Source of the DNA: SFDP01 sp051891855
GTDB taxonomy: Bacteria > Bacillota > Clostridia > Lachnospirales > Lachnospiraceae
Reading direction: 5' to 3'
Length of the DNA stretch: 64,000 nucleotides
Assembly (NCBI GenBank): GCA_051891855.1
Contig: JBJFFP010000070.1
Coordinates: forward strand, 21,826 to 85,825
Shown here piece by piece: positions 35,785-44,949 of this stretch. The translations under genes were made by a program, and so were the position numbers. The notes below the pieces were generated by a model. The model had not been told where the DNA came from. It saw only the letters and a program-made list of their open reading frames with translations, and searched no databases. Position 1 is the first letter of the stretch. Each line of letters starts with the position of its first letter.

Positions 35785-36543
35785 TCACTCTAAATCGATA
35801 GTCAGGGTTACCGGGCAATGGTCAGAGCCATAAATATCCGTGAGAATCTGTGCATCCTTAAGCTTGTCCTTCAGACTCTCGGAAACCATAAAGTAGTCGA
35901 TACGCCAGCCTGCGTTTTTGGCTCTTGCCTGAAAGCGATAAGACCACCAGGAATAAATTTCTGCCTTGTCCGGATAAAAGTAGCGGAAGGTATCGATAAA
36001 GCCCACCTCCTGCAGATGATCCATACAGGCCCTTTCTTCATCCGTAAAGCCTGCGTTCCTCCGATTGGTTTTGGGATTCTTCAAATCGATCTCCTTATGG
36101 GCCACATTCAAGTCTCCGCAAAAAATCACCGGTTTATCCTCTTCCAGCTTTTTTAAGTATGTACAAAAATCCTCTTCCCATTTCATTCGATAGTCCAGAC
36201 GCTTAAGCCCATCCTGGGAATTGGGGGTATAGACCGTAATTACATAATAGCCGGGATATTCCAGGGTGATTACTCTGCCCTCCTGATCATGCTCCTCAAT
36301 GCCGATTCCCAGCCTTACGGACAGCGGCTTATGCTTAGTAAAAACAGCCGTTCCCGAATACCCCTTCTTTACGGCATAATTCCAATATTGATAATAGCCG
36401 GGCAGCTCCAGACTAATCTGCCCCTCCTGCAGCTTACTTTCCTGAATACAGAAAAAATCCGCATCCTGTTCCTTCAAAATATCCACAAAGCCTTTATCCA
36501 CGCAGGCTCTTAATCCATTTACATTCCATGATATTAATCGCAT
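35785..36543 (-). CDS. xth: Exodeoxyribonuclease III / AP endonuclease
   Basis: 252 residues. Cuts DNA 5' to abasic sites and degrades 3' ends in base-excision repair. Family motifs in order: MRLISWNVNGLRA, IQESKL, YSGTAVFTK, ITVYTPNSQ, FCGDLNVAH, FTDEERACM, YSWWSYR and GSDHCPVTL (catalytic Asp/His). The start at 36543 has GGAGG five bases upstream and overlaps no other signal. It lies 34 bp after mgtE and follows yigZ-mgtE in the same orientation, so it may be co-transcribed. Confidence 0.96.
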   Translation of the reverse strand: MRLISWNVNGLRACVDKGFVDILKEQDADFFCIQESKLQEGQISLELPGYYQYWNYAVKKGYSGTAVFTKHKPLSVRLGIGIEEHDQEGRVITLEYPGYYVITVYTPNSQDGLKRLDYRMKWEEDFCTYLKKLEEDKPVIFCGDLNVAHKEIDLKNPKTNRRNAGFTDEERACMDHLQEVGFIDTFRYFYPDKAEIYSWWSYRFQARAKNAGWRIDYFMVSESLKDKLKDAQILTDIYGSDHCPVTLTIDLE

Positions 36544-36577
36544 ATTCTCCTCCATTCTGCCGCTTTAGCGGCTGTAT

Positions 36578-37927
36578 TTACAGATTCAGCAGGTTAGTCG
36601 CCACCTGAAAATAAATAATCAGGGAAAGGGCATCACAAATGGTGGTAATAAAAGGACTTGCCATGACTGCCGGGTCAAAGCCGATTTTCTGTGCCAGCAT
36701 GGGAAGCATACAGCCTACAATTTTGGCAATGAAAATCGTACTTAACAGGGTAATGCAGATTACCAGTGCAACGGTAATGGTCAGCCGGTCAAACAGCATC
36801 AGCTTGGCAAAATTAGCTGCCGACAGGGTCATTCCGCACAGCAGTGCCACCCTGGCCTCCTTCCAGACCACTCTAAGCATGTCCTTAAACTCAATTTCAT
36901 TCAGAGAGAGCCCCCGGATAATGGTTCCACTGGCCTGACCGCCTGCATTCCCGCCAGTTCCCATGAGCATGGGAATATAGGCTGTTAAAATCACACAGGC
37001 ACTTAACGCTGTTTCAAAGGAAGCGATAATCCTCTCCGTAAAGGTTGAGGAAATCATCAGCAAAAGCAGCCAGGGAATACGTTTTTTCCAGGTTTCCCCT
37101 ATCCCTGTTTTCATATAGGGCTTGTCGGAGGGCACGATAGCCGCCATTTTTTCAATATCTTCCGTAGCCTCCTGCTCCAGAATATCCACAATGTCGTCAA
37201 CGGTTATAATTCCTACCAGACGATTTTCCCGATCCACCACCGGCATGGCTGTAAAGTCATACTTCTGAAACAGCCGGGCCACCTTTTCCTGATCCATCAT
37301 GGTGCTGGCGGAAATAACATTTTCATGCATAATGTCTGCAATAATCTCATCCTCAGGACTAAGAAGCAGGGCCCGCAGCGTCACTGTACCCACCAGCTTT
37401 CTTCTGCCGTCCAAAACGTAACAGACATTAATGGTTTCACTGTCCAGACCGATACTCCGGATCCTCTGAATGGATTCCGCCACCGTGAGATTTTCCTTCA
37501 GATCCACATATTCCACCGTCATGATGCTTCCTGCGCAATCCTCAGGATAACGAAGCAGATGGTTGATGTCCCTTCTGGTTTCCGGGCTTGCTACGGCCAG
37601 AATCTTTTTTACGATATTGGCCGGCATTTCCTCCAGCAGATCCGTAGCATCATCTGCCATCAGATTATCAATGATGTTTGCTGCATCCCGCTCGGAAAGG
37701 GAGGTAATAATAAACTGCTGGTTATCCACCTCCATATAAGCAAATACATCCGCCGCCATATCCTTAGGCAAAATACGGAAAATTTTCAGCATCTGCTGGG
37801 CTTCCATTTCCTCCATAATAGCGGCAATATCCGCATCATTTAATTCTGTAAGCTTCTGCCTTAATCCGGTATACTGCTTGGTTTCCATCAGCTCCTTCAG
37901 TTCTTCCAGTTCCCTAGTTAAGTCCAT
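36578..37927 (-). CDS. mgtE: Magnesium transporter MgtE
   Basis: 449 residues. N-terminal helical MgtE_N domain (to about residue 130), paired CBS domains (about 135-250; LVGTVTLRALLLS, FTAMPVVDRENRLVGIITVDD) that gate the channel by sensing cytosolic Mg2+, then five membrane helices with the pore-helix signature MGTGGNAGGQAS. GGGGAG lies upstream of the ATG. No M-box riboswitch is seen in the 33 bp before it. Gene order yigZ-mgtE-xth. Confidence 0.95.
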   Translation of the reverse strand: MDLTRELEELKELMETKQYTGLRQKLTELNDADIAAIMEEMEAQQMLKIFRILPKDMAADVFAYMEVDNQQFIITSLSERDAANIIDNLMADDATDLLEEMPANIVKKILAVASPETRRDINHLLRYPEDCAGSIMTVEYVDLKENLTVAESIQRIRSIGLDSETINVCYVLDGRRKLVGTVTLRALLLSPEDEIIADIMHENVISASTMMDQEKVARLFQKYDFTAMPVVDRENRLVGIITVDDIVDILEQEATEDIEKMAAIVPSDKPYMKTGIGETWKKRIPWLLLLMISSTFTERIIASFETALSACVILTAYIPMLMGTGGNAGGQASGTIIRGLSLNEIEFKDMLRVVWKEARVALLCGMTLSAANFAKLMLFDRLTITVALVICITLLSTIFIAKIVGCMLPMLAQKIGFDPAVMASPFITTICDALSLIIYFQVATNLLNL

Positions 37928-37960
37928 AGCGCTCCCCTTTCATACCCATCCTCCCCCAGA

Positions 37961-38614
37961 TTATTTATCTGCAATGGGGGTATAAAAGCTATCCTTCTCT
38001 TCTATTCTGCACTTTGCCGCAGTTGCTTCCCTGATTTCCTTTAATATCTGCTCTTTTTGCTCCTGCAGGAAAAATACCCGGAAAACAACCTTGTCCGTAT
38101 ATTGTACATCCTCCGGCTGTATTCCGGCTTTTCCCAGAATATACTGAATCTTTCCCACTCCGGTATAATCCGTTTCCAAAAGCACCCTGGTTCCCCAGCT
38201 GAGGGTCGCTGTCTTACTGGCAGCAATCCCCTCCTGCAGAGCCTTGGTATAGGCTCTTACCAGTCCACCGGTTCCCAGCAGCACTCCTCCAAAATAACGG
38301 GTTACTACGGCTGCCACATCCGTCAGTTCTTCCCTGACCAGTACCTCCAGCATAGGTCTTCCCGCAGTTCCCGAAGGCTCTCCATCATCACTGCAGCGGG
38401 TAATCTCTCCCCTGCTGCCCAAAACAAAGGCACTGCAATTATGCCTGGCATCCCAATATTTTTTCTTCATTTCTTCGATAAATCGGACAGCCTCTTCGTC
38501 TGATTTCACCGGTCTTATGGTGGCAATAAAACGGGATTTTTTCTCGATATACTCTCCTGTCCCTCCTTCGATCACTATGCGGCAGGATGGATGTTTTACC
38601 GTTTCTTCCTTCAT
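37961..38614 (-). CDS. YigZ/IMPACT family protein
   Basis: 217 residues. N-terminal UPF0029/Impact domain with KSRFIATIRPVKSDEEA, DARHNCSAFVLG, SDDGEPSGTAGRPML and VVTRYFGGVLLGTGGLVRAY, and a C-terminal ferredoxin-like DUF1949 domain. The family binds nucleic acids or ribosomes; its biochemical role in bacteria is not settled. The ATG at 38614 with GGAGA four bases upstream is preferred to a GTG seven codons earlier. It starts the minus-strand group yigZ-mgtE-xth and is divergent from the PBP gene. Confidence 0.92.
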   Translation of the reverse strand: MKEETVKHPSCRIVIEGGTGEYIEKKSRFIATIRPVKSDEEAVRFIEEMKKKYWDARHNCSAFVLGSRGEITRCSDDGEPSGTAGRPMLEVLVREELTDVAAVVTRYFGGVLLGTGGLVRAYTKALQEGIAASKTATLSWGTRVLLETDYTGVGKIQYILGKAGIQPEDVQYTDKVVFRVFFLQEQKEQILKEIREATAAKCRIEEKDSFYTPIADK

Positions 38615-38764
38615 CTGCTCTCCAAAAAAGTCCACTCGGGACTGTTCTTATTTTTGATAAACCCTTTGAATCATCAATATCTTACCATATGGCAACATAA
38701 AAAGGAAAGAATTTGTGTGCAATTCTTAATAATTTCAAAAATCCTTTATTTACCTATATTTTTT

Positions 38765-38773
38765 TGCTATAAT
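38765..38773 (+). promoter_or_regulatory. PBP gene promoter, extended -10
   Basis: TGC-TATAAT extended -10, with no good -35 box at the expected distance. The leader to the ATG is about 65 nt and AAGGAGG is the ribosome site. Confidence 0.6.
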
Positions 38774-38842
38774 CGTATGGTAATGCCCGGAAATGGGTAT
38801 GTTCAATAATGAACCTTTTACTTTATTAAGGAGGCAAAATAC

Positions 38843-41527
38843 ATGAATTATGGCAAAAAAGGTGTCTCTGAGAAACAAAAGACACTGAATGCTAAGTCTT
38901 CTAAGTGGGGGAAAAAAATAACGCTGATCTTTTTAAAGGTCTTTCTGGTGGTCTTTCTGTGTGTGGGAATTATCGGTGCCTTTGGTGCCTTTGGCGTTAT
39001 AAAGGGTGTCATCGATACTGCTCCGGACATTTCACAAATGACCGTTGCACCTACTCGTTTTTCCACCTTCATTTATGACAGCGAGGGAAATCAGACTGCA
39101 AAGCTGGTGGCTTCAGATTCCAATCGTATTCCGGTTACCATGGATAAAATTCCGGAAAATCTGGCAAATGCCTTCGTCGCCATAGAAGACGCACGTTTTT
39201 ATGAACATAACGGGATTGATATTAAGGGAATTATGCGTGCCTTTTTTGTCGGTCTGAAGAACAAGGGGAACTTTTCAGAGGGAGCCAGTACCATCACTCA
39301 GCAGCTGTTAAAAAATCTGGTGTTTACCGACTGGGTTTCGGAGGACAGCTTCGCAGAAAAGTTAAAGCGTAAAATCCAGGAGCAGTATCTGGCCATAGAG
39401 CTGGAAAAGGAAATGGATAAAAATACTATTCTGGTAAATTACATGAACACCATTAATCTGGGACAGAATACTCTGGGGGTTCAGGCTGCCTCTCTTCGCT
39501 ATTTTAACAAACAGGTATACGAATTAAACCTGTCTGAATGTGCAGTAATTGCCGGAATTACACAAAATCCGTCCAAATATAATCCCATCACCCATCCGGA
39601 AGAAAATGCAAAGCGAAGAAGTAAGGTGCTGAACAATATGCTGGAGCAGGGCTATATTACTCAGGCTGAATATGACGGAGCCCTTGCCGATGACCCTTAT
39701 TCCCGAATTAAAGTAAATAATGAGGTGGTGGGGGATACTACCATTACTTCCTATTTTGATGATGCGGTAACCGAACAGGTATACGCGGATTTAATTGCTG
39801 CAGGATATAATGACAATCAAGCCTATACCCTGCTTTATACCGGCGGACTCAGCATTTTTTCTACTCAGAATCCGGATATCCAGGCTATTTGTGATGAAAT
39901 CTACTCTGATGAAGAAAATTATCCTGCCAGCAGCAAGTGGCAGCTGGAGTACGCACTAAGCATTACCAAAGCCAATGGAGAGGTGGAGCATCACAGCTCC
40001 GAAATGTATCGTAAGTATTTCCGGGAAAACGGACAGAAGAGCTTTAATCTTCTTTACTCTAACCAAGAGGATGCCTATGCGGCTATTGCAGAATATCAGG
40101 CTGCTGTACTGGAGCCGGGGGATGAGATTCTCCTGGAAACCATCAATTTTACCCCCCAGCCGCAGGTCAGCATCACAGTGGCAGACCAGAGTACCGGCTA
40201 TGTGGTAGCCATGGTTGGAGGCCGTGGTGCAAAGGAAGGCAGCCGAACCTTAAATCGGGCTACCTCCACTACCCGTCCTGCAGGTTCCACCTTCAAGGTA
40301 CTTGCCTCCTTCGGCCCGGCACTGGATACCGGTGAATTTACCCTGGCAACGGTAGTCAATGATGCTCCCTTCAATTATTATGACGGCAGCCCGGTAAGAA
40401 ACTGGTATGCCAACAGTGCCACTCCCTACCGTGGACTGGTAAATATCCGAATGGGAATTTATGATTCCTTAAATATTGTTGCCGTAAAAACTCTTACCCA
40501 GATTACCCCTCAATTGGGCTACGAATATCTGTTAAAGTTTGGTTTCACCACTCTGGAAACGGCAAAGGAAATTAATGGCAAAATTTACTCCGATATTCAG
40601 CAGTCTCTTGCTCTTGGTGGTCTGACCACCGGTGTTTCCAATCTGGAATTGAATGCAGCCTACGCTGCCATTGCCAACGGCGGAGTCTATATTGAGCCTA
40701 AGCTTTATACCAAGGTGGTAGACAATAACGGAAATGTGATTCTGGATAATACCCAGAGCGAAACACGCCAGGTGATTAAGGAAACTACTGCCTTCCTGCT
40801 AACCAGTGCCATGCAGGATACGGTAACCAGAGGAACAGGTACTGCTGTGAACTTCGGCGGTATGCCCATTGCCGGTAAAACCGGTACCACCACCGACGAT
40901 CTGGATGTATGGTTCTCCGGTTATACCCCCTATTATACGGCAACCACCTGGACCGGATATGACCAAAACAACTCTAAGCTGAGTGTGGATAAGGCCCAGC
41001 TTAATCTTTCCAAAACCTTGTGGAAGAAGGTCATGGGAAAAATACACGAGGAGCTGCCCTCCAAGTCCTTTGAAATGCCCGCCGGCATCGTTCAGGCTAC
41101 TGTCTGCTCACGTTCCGGTAAGCTGCCCATTGCAGGCTTGTGTGACCATACTCTGAATACAGAATACTTTGCAGAGGGGACTGTCCCCACTGAGTCCTGC
41201 AATGTGCATTATCAGGGAAGTCTTTGCAGCTATTCCCACCTGCCGGCCTGTGCAACCTGTCCTTTCAAGGTGGAAGGGGTGTTTGAGCTTACTCCGCCGG
41301 AACATCCTTCTTTACAGAGCGGTTCTGCTACCCTTACCGGTAATACCGCTGCAGCTGCTGAAGCTCCTGTTGAAGGACAGACTGATACTACAAACTATTG
41401 TCCCCACAACGAGGCCTTTATGGCTGATCCTAACGCAGAAGCAATTATTTCTCAACAGTGGGCGGAAATGCAGCAGGCAAATCAGGCGGCTTTGGCGGCC
41501 CAGGAAGCTGCTCAATCTACAGAATAA
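38843..41527 (+). CDS. Class A penicillin-binding protein (PBP1a-type)
   Basis: 894 residues, bifunctional peptidoglycan synthase. Short cytoplasmic tail, membrane anchor (about 28-50), glycosyltransferase domain with EDARFYEHNGIDIKG (catalytic Glu) and GASTITQQLLKN, then the transpeptidase with RPAGSTFK (active Ser in SxxK), the SxN triad as DSLN and KTG as AGKTGTT. The extracellular tail after about residue 750 holds a Cys cluster (at least eight Cys, for example CSRSG, LCDHT, PACATC) and ends in an Ala/Gln/Glu-rich stretch. AAGGAGG before ATG. Single gene ended by a strong terminator. Confidence 0.95.
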   Translation: MNYGKKGVSEKQKTLNAKSSKWGKKITLIFLKVFLVVFLCVGIIGAFGAFGVIKGVIDTAPDISQMTVAPTRFSTFIYDSEGNQTAKLVASDSNRIPVTMDKIPENLANAFVAIEDARFYEHNGIDIKGIMRAFFVGLKNKGNFSEGASTITQQLLKNLVFTDWVSEDSFAEKLKRKIQEQYLAIELEKEMDKNTILVNYMNTINLGQNTLGVQAASLRYFNKQVYELNLSECAVIAGITQNPSKYNPITHPEENAKRRSKVLNNMLEQGYITQAEYDGALADDPYSRIKVNNEVVGDTTITSYFDDAVTEQVYADLIAAGYNDNQAYTLLYTGGLSIFSTQNPDIQAICDEIYSDEENYPASSKWQLEYALSITKANGEVEHHSSEMYRKYFRENGQKSFNLLYSNQEDAYAAIAEYQAAVLEPGDEILLETINFTPQPQVSITVADQSTGYVVAMVGGRGAKEGSRTLNRATSTTRPAGSTFKVLASFGPALDTGEFTLATVVNDAPFNYYDGSPVRNWYANSATPYRGLVNIRMGIYDSLNIVAVKTLTQITPQLGYEYLLKFGFTTLETAKEINGKIYSDIQQSLALGGLTTGVSNLELNAAYAAIANGGVYIEPKLYTKVVDNNGNVILDNTQSETRQVIKETTAFLLTSAMQDTVTRGTGTAVNFGGMPIAGKTGTTTDDLDVWFSGYTPYYTATTWTGYDQNNSKLSVDKAQLNLSKTLWKKVMGKIHEELPSKSFEMPAGIVQATVCSRSGKLPIAGLCDHTLNTEYFAEGTVPTESCNVHYQGSLCSYSHLPACATCPFKVEGVFELTPPEHPSLQSGSATLTGNTAAAAEAPVEGQTDTTNYCPHNEAFMADPNAEAIISQQWAEMQQANQAALAAQEAAQSTE

Positions 41528-41548
41528 GCCTTACGGGTATATGAAAAG

Positions 41549-41577
41549 GGGGCTGTCTATTTAAGACAGCCCCTTTA
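41549..41577 (+). terminator. Terminator after the PBP gene
   Basis: 10-bp stem GGGGCTGTCT / AGACAGCCCC with an ATTTA loop and short TTTA tail. Confidence 0.85.
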
Positions 41578-41610
41578 TCATTGCCAGATAATCTGCTTTT
41601 CTTTATCTCT

Positions 41611-42054
41611 CTATTCTTCTGTTCCCAGCTCATCCTCCGGAAGGATGAAATCCTCTGTATATTCATCTGCATTTTCATCTTCATTATCGTAAAATTCCGG
41701 CTCCAGCTTCACTCCGCATTTAGGACAGAAAACACAGTCAGAGGGAATCAGGCTATCGCAGGAAGGGCATTTAACATCCCCCCGCAGATCTCTGATCTTT
41801 CTGTGCAGTTCATCCACTGCCTTCCTAGCATCCCGAATGGACTGAACATTTTCTTCAAATTCACAGACCACATCGGAATCCTTATAGGCCTCATAATAGG
41901 CTTCCCCTATCTTACGATAGTTCTTTTTTATTTCTGCTTCAATAGCATTAATCTGACCCTTTAAATTTGCAATCTCGGCAACCTTCTTAGCTGCCTCTGC
42001 TGCTTCCTTCCCCTTTGCAGTCAGGGTTTCGCCGATATTTTCAAAAAATGCCAT
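41611..42054 (-). CDS. Zinc-ribbon coiled-coil protein
   Basis: 147 residues. The N-terminal two thirds are helical with Ala-rich heptads (about 1-95), followed by a zinc ribbon CPSC-x10-CPKC (about 100-116) and an acidic tail of Glu/Asp. Resembles the small 'zinc ribbon domain' proteins common in Lachnospiraceae; function unknown. GAGGAGG precedes the ATG and a consensus promoter lies upstream. It is convergent with the PBP gene. Confidence 0.85.
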   Translation of the reverse strand: MAFFENIGETLTAKGKEAAEAAKKVAEIANLKGQINAIEAEIKKNYRKIGEAYYEAYKDSDVVCEFEENVQSIRDARKAVDELHRKIRDLRGDVKCPSCDSLIPSDCVFCPKCGVKLEPEFYDNEDENADEYTEDFILPEDELGTEE

Positions 42055-42096
42055 GACAATTCCTCCTCTTGTTTCTTAAATGAATGATTATTTTCC

Positions 42097-42125
42097 ATTA
42101 TACTTACTTTTTTCAGTTTTTTCAA
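42097..42125 (-). promoter_or_regulatory. Promoter of the zinc-ribbon gene
   Basis: On the minus strand TTGAAA, a 17-bp spacer and TATAAT, 42 bp before the ATG. Confidence 0.8.
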
Positions 42126-42139
42126 GATGTTGTTTACTC

Positions 42140-42850
42140 TTATTTAACCTTTCTCCACTCTGAGTCCTTTCGTAAAACCACTTCCTTAACGGCTAGAACT
42201 CCCCGGCTGACGGTAAAACGAATATCATAGTCTCCATAGCTCATTCCGTATACATAATCCGGCTTCTTATTATAGGCTGCTCTGGGATCCTGGGAAAGCA
42301 GCTCGAATACAGTCTGCCGAAGCTCCTGAGGCAGTCTTTCCTGCAGATTTTTTGGAAAATCCACCATTATTCCTTCTGCCTGATGCTGCTGTCCAAAGCC
42401 TCCCTTTGCCTCCGGATGGTTGTCCGTATAGGGTAAAAAGGGCTTAATATCATAAATCGGTGTTTCATCTAATAAATCGGCTCCTGAAACCACTAAGATG
42501 GGCTCTCCTCTTTCCCCGTAGCGCACCTCCTCCAGCCTTACACTGGAAAGGCCGATGGAATTGGGACGAAAAGGGGAACGGGTAGCAAATATTCCTCTTC
42601 GTTCTCTGCCTCCCAGCCTGGGAGGAGCCACCGTCAGGCTGTGCTTTTCCCAGGCTGCCCTGGTAAACCCCCATAGGAGCCATAAATGGGAATATTCTTC
42701 AATTCCCCGAATGGCATCCGGATTCCGAAATTCCCCCTCGAAATGAATTTCTCCCCGTAAAGAGGGAACCAGTCCGCTCTGCCTGGGAATACCGAATTTT
42801 TCCCGAAAGCCGGTATGTATCCTTCCGATGATAATTAATTTCTCTTCCAT
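42140..42850 (-). CDS. trmO: tRNA (N6-threonylcarbamoyladenosine37-N6)-methyltransferase TrmO
   Basis: 236 residues of the TsaA/TrmO (YaeB/VirR) family. It uses S-adenosylmethionine to methylate t6A37 of threonine tRNAs to m6t6A. Motifs: IGRIHTGFREKFGIPRQSGL, PRLGGRERRGIFATRSPFRP (the 'FATRSPFRPNPIGLS' signature appears as ATRSPFRPNSIGLS), DLLDETPIYDIKPFLPY. Start at 42850 by GAGG at eight bases; longer start adds nine unsupported residues. The gene immediately upstream is tRNA-Thr(GGT), the likely substrate. Confidence 0.93.
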   Translation of the reverse strand: MEEKLIIIGRIHTGFREKFGIPRQSGLVPSLRGEIHFEGEFRNPDAIRGIEEYSHLWLLWGFTRAAWEKHSLTVAPPRLGGRERRGIFATRSPFRPNSIGLSSVRLEEVRYGERGEPILVVSGADLLDETPIYDIKPFLPYTDNHPEAKGGFGQQHQAEGIMVDFPKNLQERLPQELRQTVFELLSQDPRAAYNKKPDYVYGMSYGDYDIRFTVSRGVLAVKEVVLRKDSEWRKVK

Positions 42851-42883
42851 TTCCTTAACCTCTCCAGATAAAAACAAGTATGC

Positions 42884-42919
42884 AAAAAGGCCTTTCAGAG
42901 AACCTCCCCGAAAAGCCTC
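42884..42919 (-). terminator. tRNA-Thr terminator
   Basis: On the minus strand AGGCTTTTCG.. pairs with ..CTGAAAGGCCT (one G-T pair near the middle) followed by TTTTTG. It separates the tRNA from trmO. Confidence 0.8.
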
Positions 42920-42935
42920 ATTTTCAATTATTAAA

Positions 42936-43008
<73 letters not shown>

Positions 43009-43037
43009 CTATCGATGAAAACTCACCGACGAAGGTT

Positions 43038-43066
43038 ATCTTATCATAAAGAGTACTGCCTGTCAA
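43038..43066 (-). promoter_or_regulatory. tRNA-Thr promoter
   Basis: On the minus strand TTGACA, a 17-bp spacer and TAAGAT, about 30 bp before the tRNA. Confidence 0.85.
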
Positions 43067-43098
43067 CTTTTATTTTTTTATCTTTTCTATTATTTTTT

Positions 43099-43725
43099 TT
43101 ATTTTTCCTCCAGCAGCCTGCGAAGCTTACTTTTGGTTCTCTGGAGTGCATTGTCGGTGGACTTTTCATCCCTTCCCAGCACTTTGGCAATTTCCGTGTA
43201 AGTCATTCCCGTAATATGCAGATCCAGAACCTGCTTTTCCAGCTGGCTTAATTCTCCGGCTATGGCAGCCTCCAACCACTCTATCCGCTCCTGCTCCAAA
43301 AACATTTCCTCCGGATTTTGTCCTGCTGTACCTTCCAGAGCATTCATAAGCTCTTCTCCCTCCAGTCCCTCCTCCATATCCTTTTGGTGATGGCTGTAAA
43401 GAGATATATAGGTATTTAAGGGAAAATGCTTTTTTCTTCCGGATGCCTGGACTGCCGTATACATTTGCCGGGAAATACATAAATCGGCAAAGGTAAAAAA
43501 ACTCACATCCCTTCCCATATCATAATCCCTCACAGCTTTAAACAGCCCAATCATTCCTTCCTGGATCAGATCATCCCGGTCTCCTCCTAAAATAAACATG
43601 GAGCCTGCTTTTTTTCTCACCAGATTCTTATATTTATCCAAAATATGGTCCATAATTCCTTCTTCTCCGTCACGATACCGAAGGATTAGTTCTTCGTCAG
43701 GCACTTCTCTTTCCAGTTTAAGCAT
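43099..43725 (-). CDS. sigH: RNA polymerase sporulation sigma factor SigH
   Basis: 208 residues. Sigma-70 family, group 3/4 size. Region 2 contains NLVRKKAGSMFILGGDRDDLIQEGMIGLFKAVRDYD and SFFTFADLCISRQMYTAVQ; region 4 helix-turn-helix is MTYTEIAKVLGRDEKSTDNALQR. The length and the SigH-type region 2 match the sigma-H that starts sporulation (stage 0). The ATG at 43725 with AGAGG six bases upstream is preferred to a GTG two codons earlier. It is the last gene of the cysE-cysS-mrnC-rlmB-sigH group, five or so bases after rlmB. Confidence 0.9.
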   Translation of the reverse strand: MLKLEREVPDEELILRYRDGEEGIMDHILDKYKNLVRKKAGSMFILGGDRDDLIQEGMIGLFKAVRDYDMGRDVSFFTFADLCISRQMYTAVQASGRKKHFPLNTYISLYSHHQKDMEEGLEGEELMNALEGTAGQNPEEMFLEQERIEWLEAAIAGELSQLEKQVLDLHITGMTYTEIAKVLGRDEKSTDNALQRTKSKLRRLLEEK

Positions 43726-43735
43726 TTCCACCCTC

Positions 43736-44479
43736 TTATTTAGCTAAACGCTGTCTTACAATTTCAAAGCCAAGTACGCCGGCCGCCACAGAAGCATTCA
43801 AGGAATCAATATCCCCCTTCATTGGAATTGACGCTGTAAAATCACATTTTTCCCTGACCAGACGGCTTACTCCCTCGCCTTCATTGCCCACCACCAGACC
43901 AATAGGCCCGGTTAAATTCAGCTCATACATCCTCTCTCCGTCCATATCCCCACAGACGAACCAAAGTCCCTGCTTTTTCAGCTCTTCAATGGTTTTCGTC
44001 AGATTGGTCACCTTTGCCACCGGTGTATAGTTTAATGCTCCCGCAGAGGTACGGGCTACGGTAGCCGTTAATCCTACCGCCCGGTTTTTCGGGATAATTA
44101 CCCCATGAGCCCCCGCCAGATTAGCCGTACGGATAATGGCTCCCAGATTATGGGGATCTTCGATTCCGTCCAACAGAAACAAAAAAGGAGGTTCTCCCTT
44201 TTCCTCTGCCAGCTTAAACATATCTTCAATCTCAGCATATTTGTAGGCTGCAACAAAAGCAATGACTCCCTGGTGCTTTCCCGTAGTCGAAAGCTGATCC
44301 AATCGCTCTCTGGTCACGTATTTTACCAGAATGTCCCTTTTTTTCGCCTCACGCTTCAAGGTCATCACAGGACCGTCCTGACAGCCGTCCTGAAGATATA
44401 ATTTATCAATGGTTTTTCCGGAACGTAATGCCTCAATGACCGCATTCCTTCCTTCTATTGCTGTTTCCTCTATTCCCAT
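43736..44479 (-). CDS. rlmB: 23S rRNA (guanosine-2'-O)-methyltransferase RlmB
   Basis: 247 residues. SPOUT-fold methyltransferase that 2'-O-methylates G2251 in the peptidyl-transferase P loop of 23S rRNA. N-terminal RNA-binding domain (to about 90), then the trefoil-knot domain with DGIEDPHNLGAIIRTA, VIIPKNRA, LVVGNEGEGVSRL and IPMKGDIDSLNASVAAGV, which forms the SAM site. GGAGG lies upstream. Located ten bases after mrnC and just before sigH, an order common in Firmicutes. Confidence 0.95.
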   Translation of the reverse strand: MGIEETAIEGRNAVIEALRSGKTIDKLYLQDGCQDGPVMTLKREAKKRDILVKYVTRERLDQLSTTGKHQGVIAFVAAYKYAEIEDMFKLAEEKGEPPFLFLLDGIEDPHNLGAIIRTANLAGAHGVIIPKNRAVGLTATVARTSAGALNYTPVAKVTNLTKTIEELKKQGLWFVCGDMDGERMYELNLTGPIGLVVGNEGEGVSRLVREKCDFTASIPMKGDIDSLNASVAAGVLGFEIVRQRLAK

Positions 44480-44491
44480 ACTTCCTCCGCT

Positions 44492-44929
44492 TCAGATGAT
44501 GATGTCCACCCGGGCAAGTCCCTCCCGGATCAGCTCAAGCATTCTTTCTTCCCGTCCGTCAAGATATAAATACCCCATCAATGCTTCCAGTCCCGTAGCC
44601 TTACGATAATCGGTTATGGAGGCATTTTTGGCGGAAGTCCCTGATTTGGCATTCCGTCCCCGCCTATACACGGCCAGCTCTTCTTCTGTCAAAATTCCCT
44701 CCAAAGCCTCACCCATCCGGGCCTGGGCAGCTGCCTTAACGATACTGCTTTTTCGCTTATGCAGTTCATGGGCCGGACGATTAGCCCTTTCCACCAAAAG
44801 GGTACGAATAACCAAATCAAAGACTCCATCACCTACAAAAGCCAGATTTAAAGGACTGATTCTGCGAATATCCACATCCTCACAAACAAATTGCTGCTTT
44901 ATCTTTTCTAAAAAAATCTTTTCTTCCAT
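44492..44929 (-). CDS. mrnC: Mini-ribonuclease III (MrnC)
   Basis: 145 residues. RNase III-like catalytic domain without the double-stranded-RNA-binding domain; in Bacillus it matures 23S rRNA ends. Signature residues: SPLNLAFVGDGVFDLVIRTL with the catalytic Asp (about 35), and GLEALMGYLYLDGREE with the second metal-ligand Glu. The start at 44929 is chosen over an ATG two codons upstream. It lies about 20 bp after cysS. Normal length for the family. Confidence 0.94.
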   Translation of the reverse strand: MEEKIFLEKIKQQFVCEDVDIRRISPLNLAFVGDGVFDLVIRTLLVERANRPAHELHKRKSSIVKAAAQARMGEALEGILTEEELAVYRRGRNAKSGTSAKNASITDYRKATGLEALMGYLYLDGREERMLELIREGLARVDIII

Positions 44930-44949
44930 TATCAATATCTTTCAGCCTC

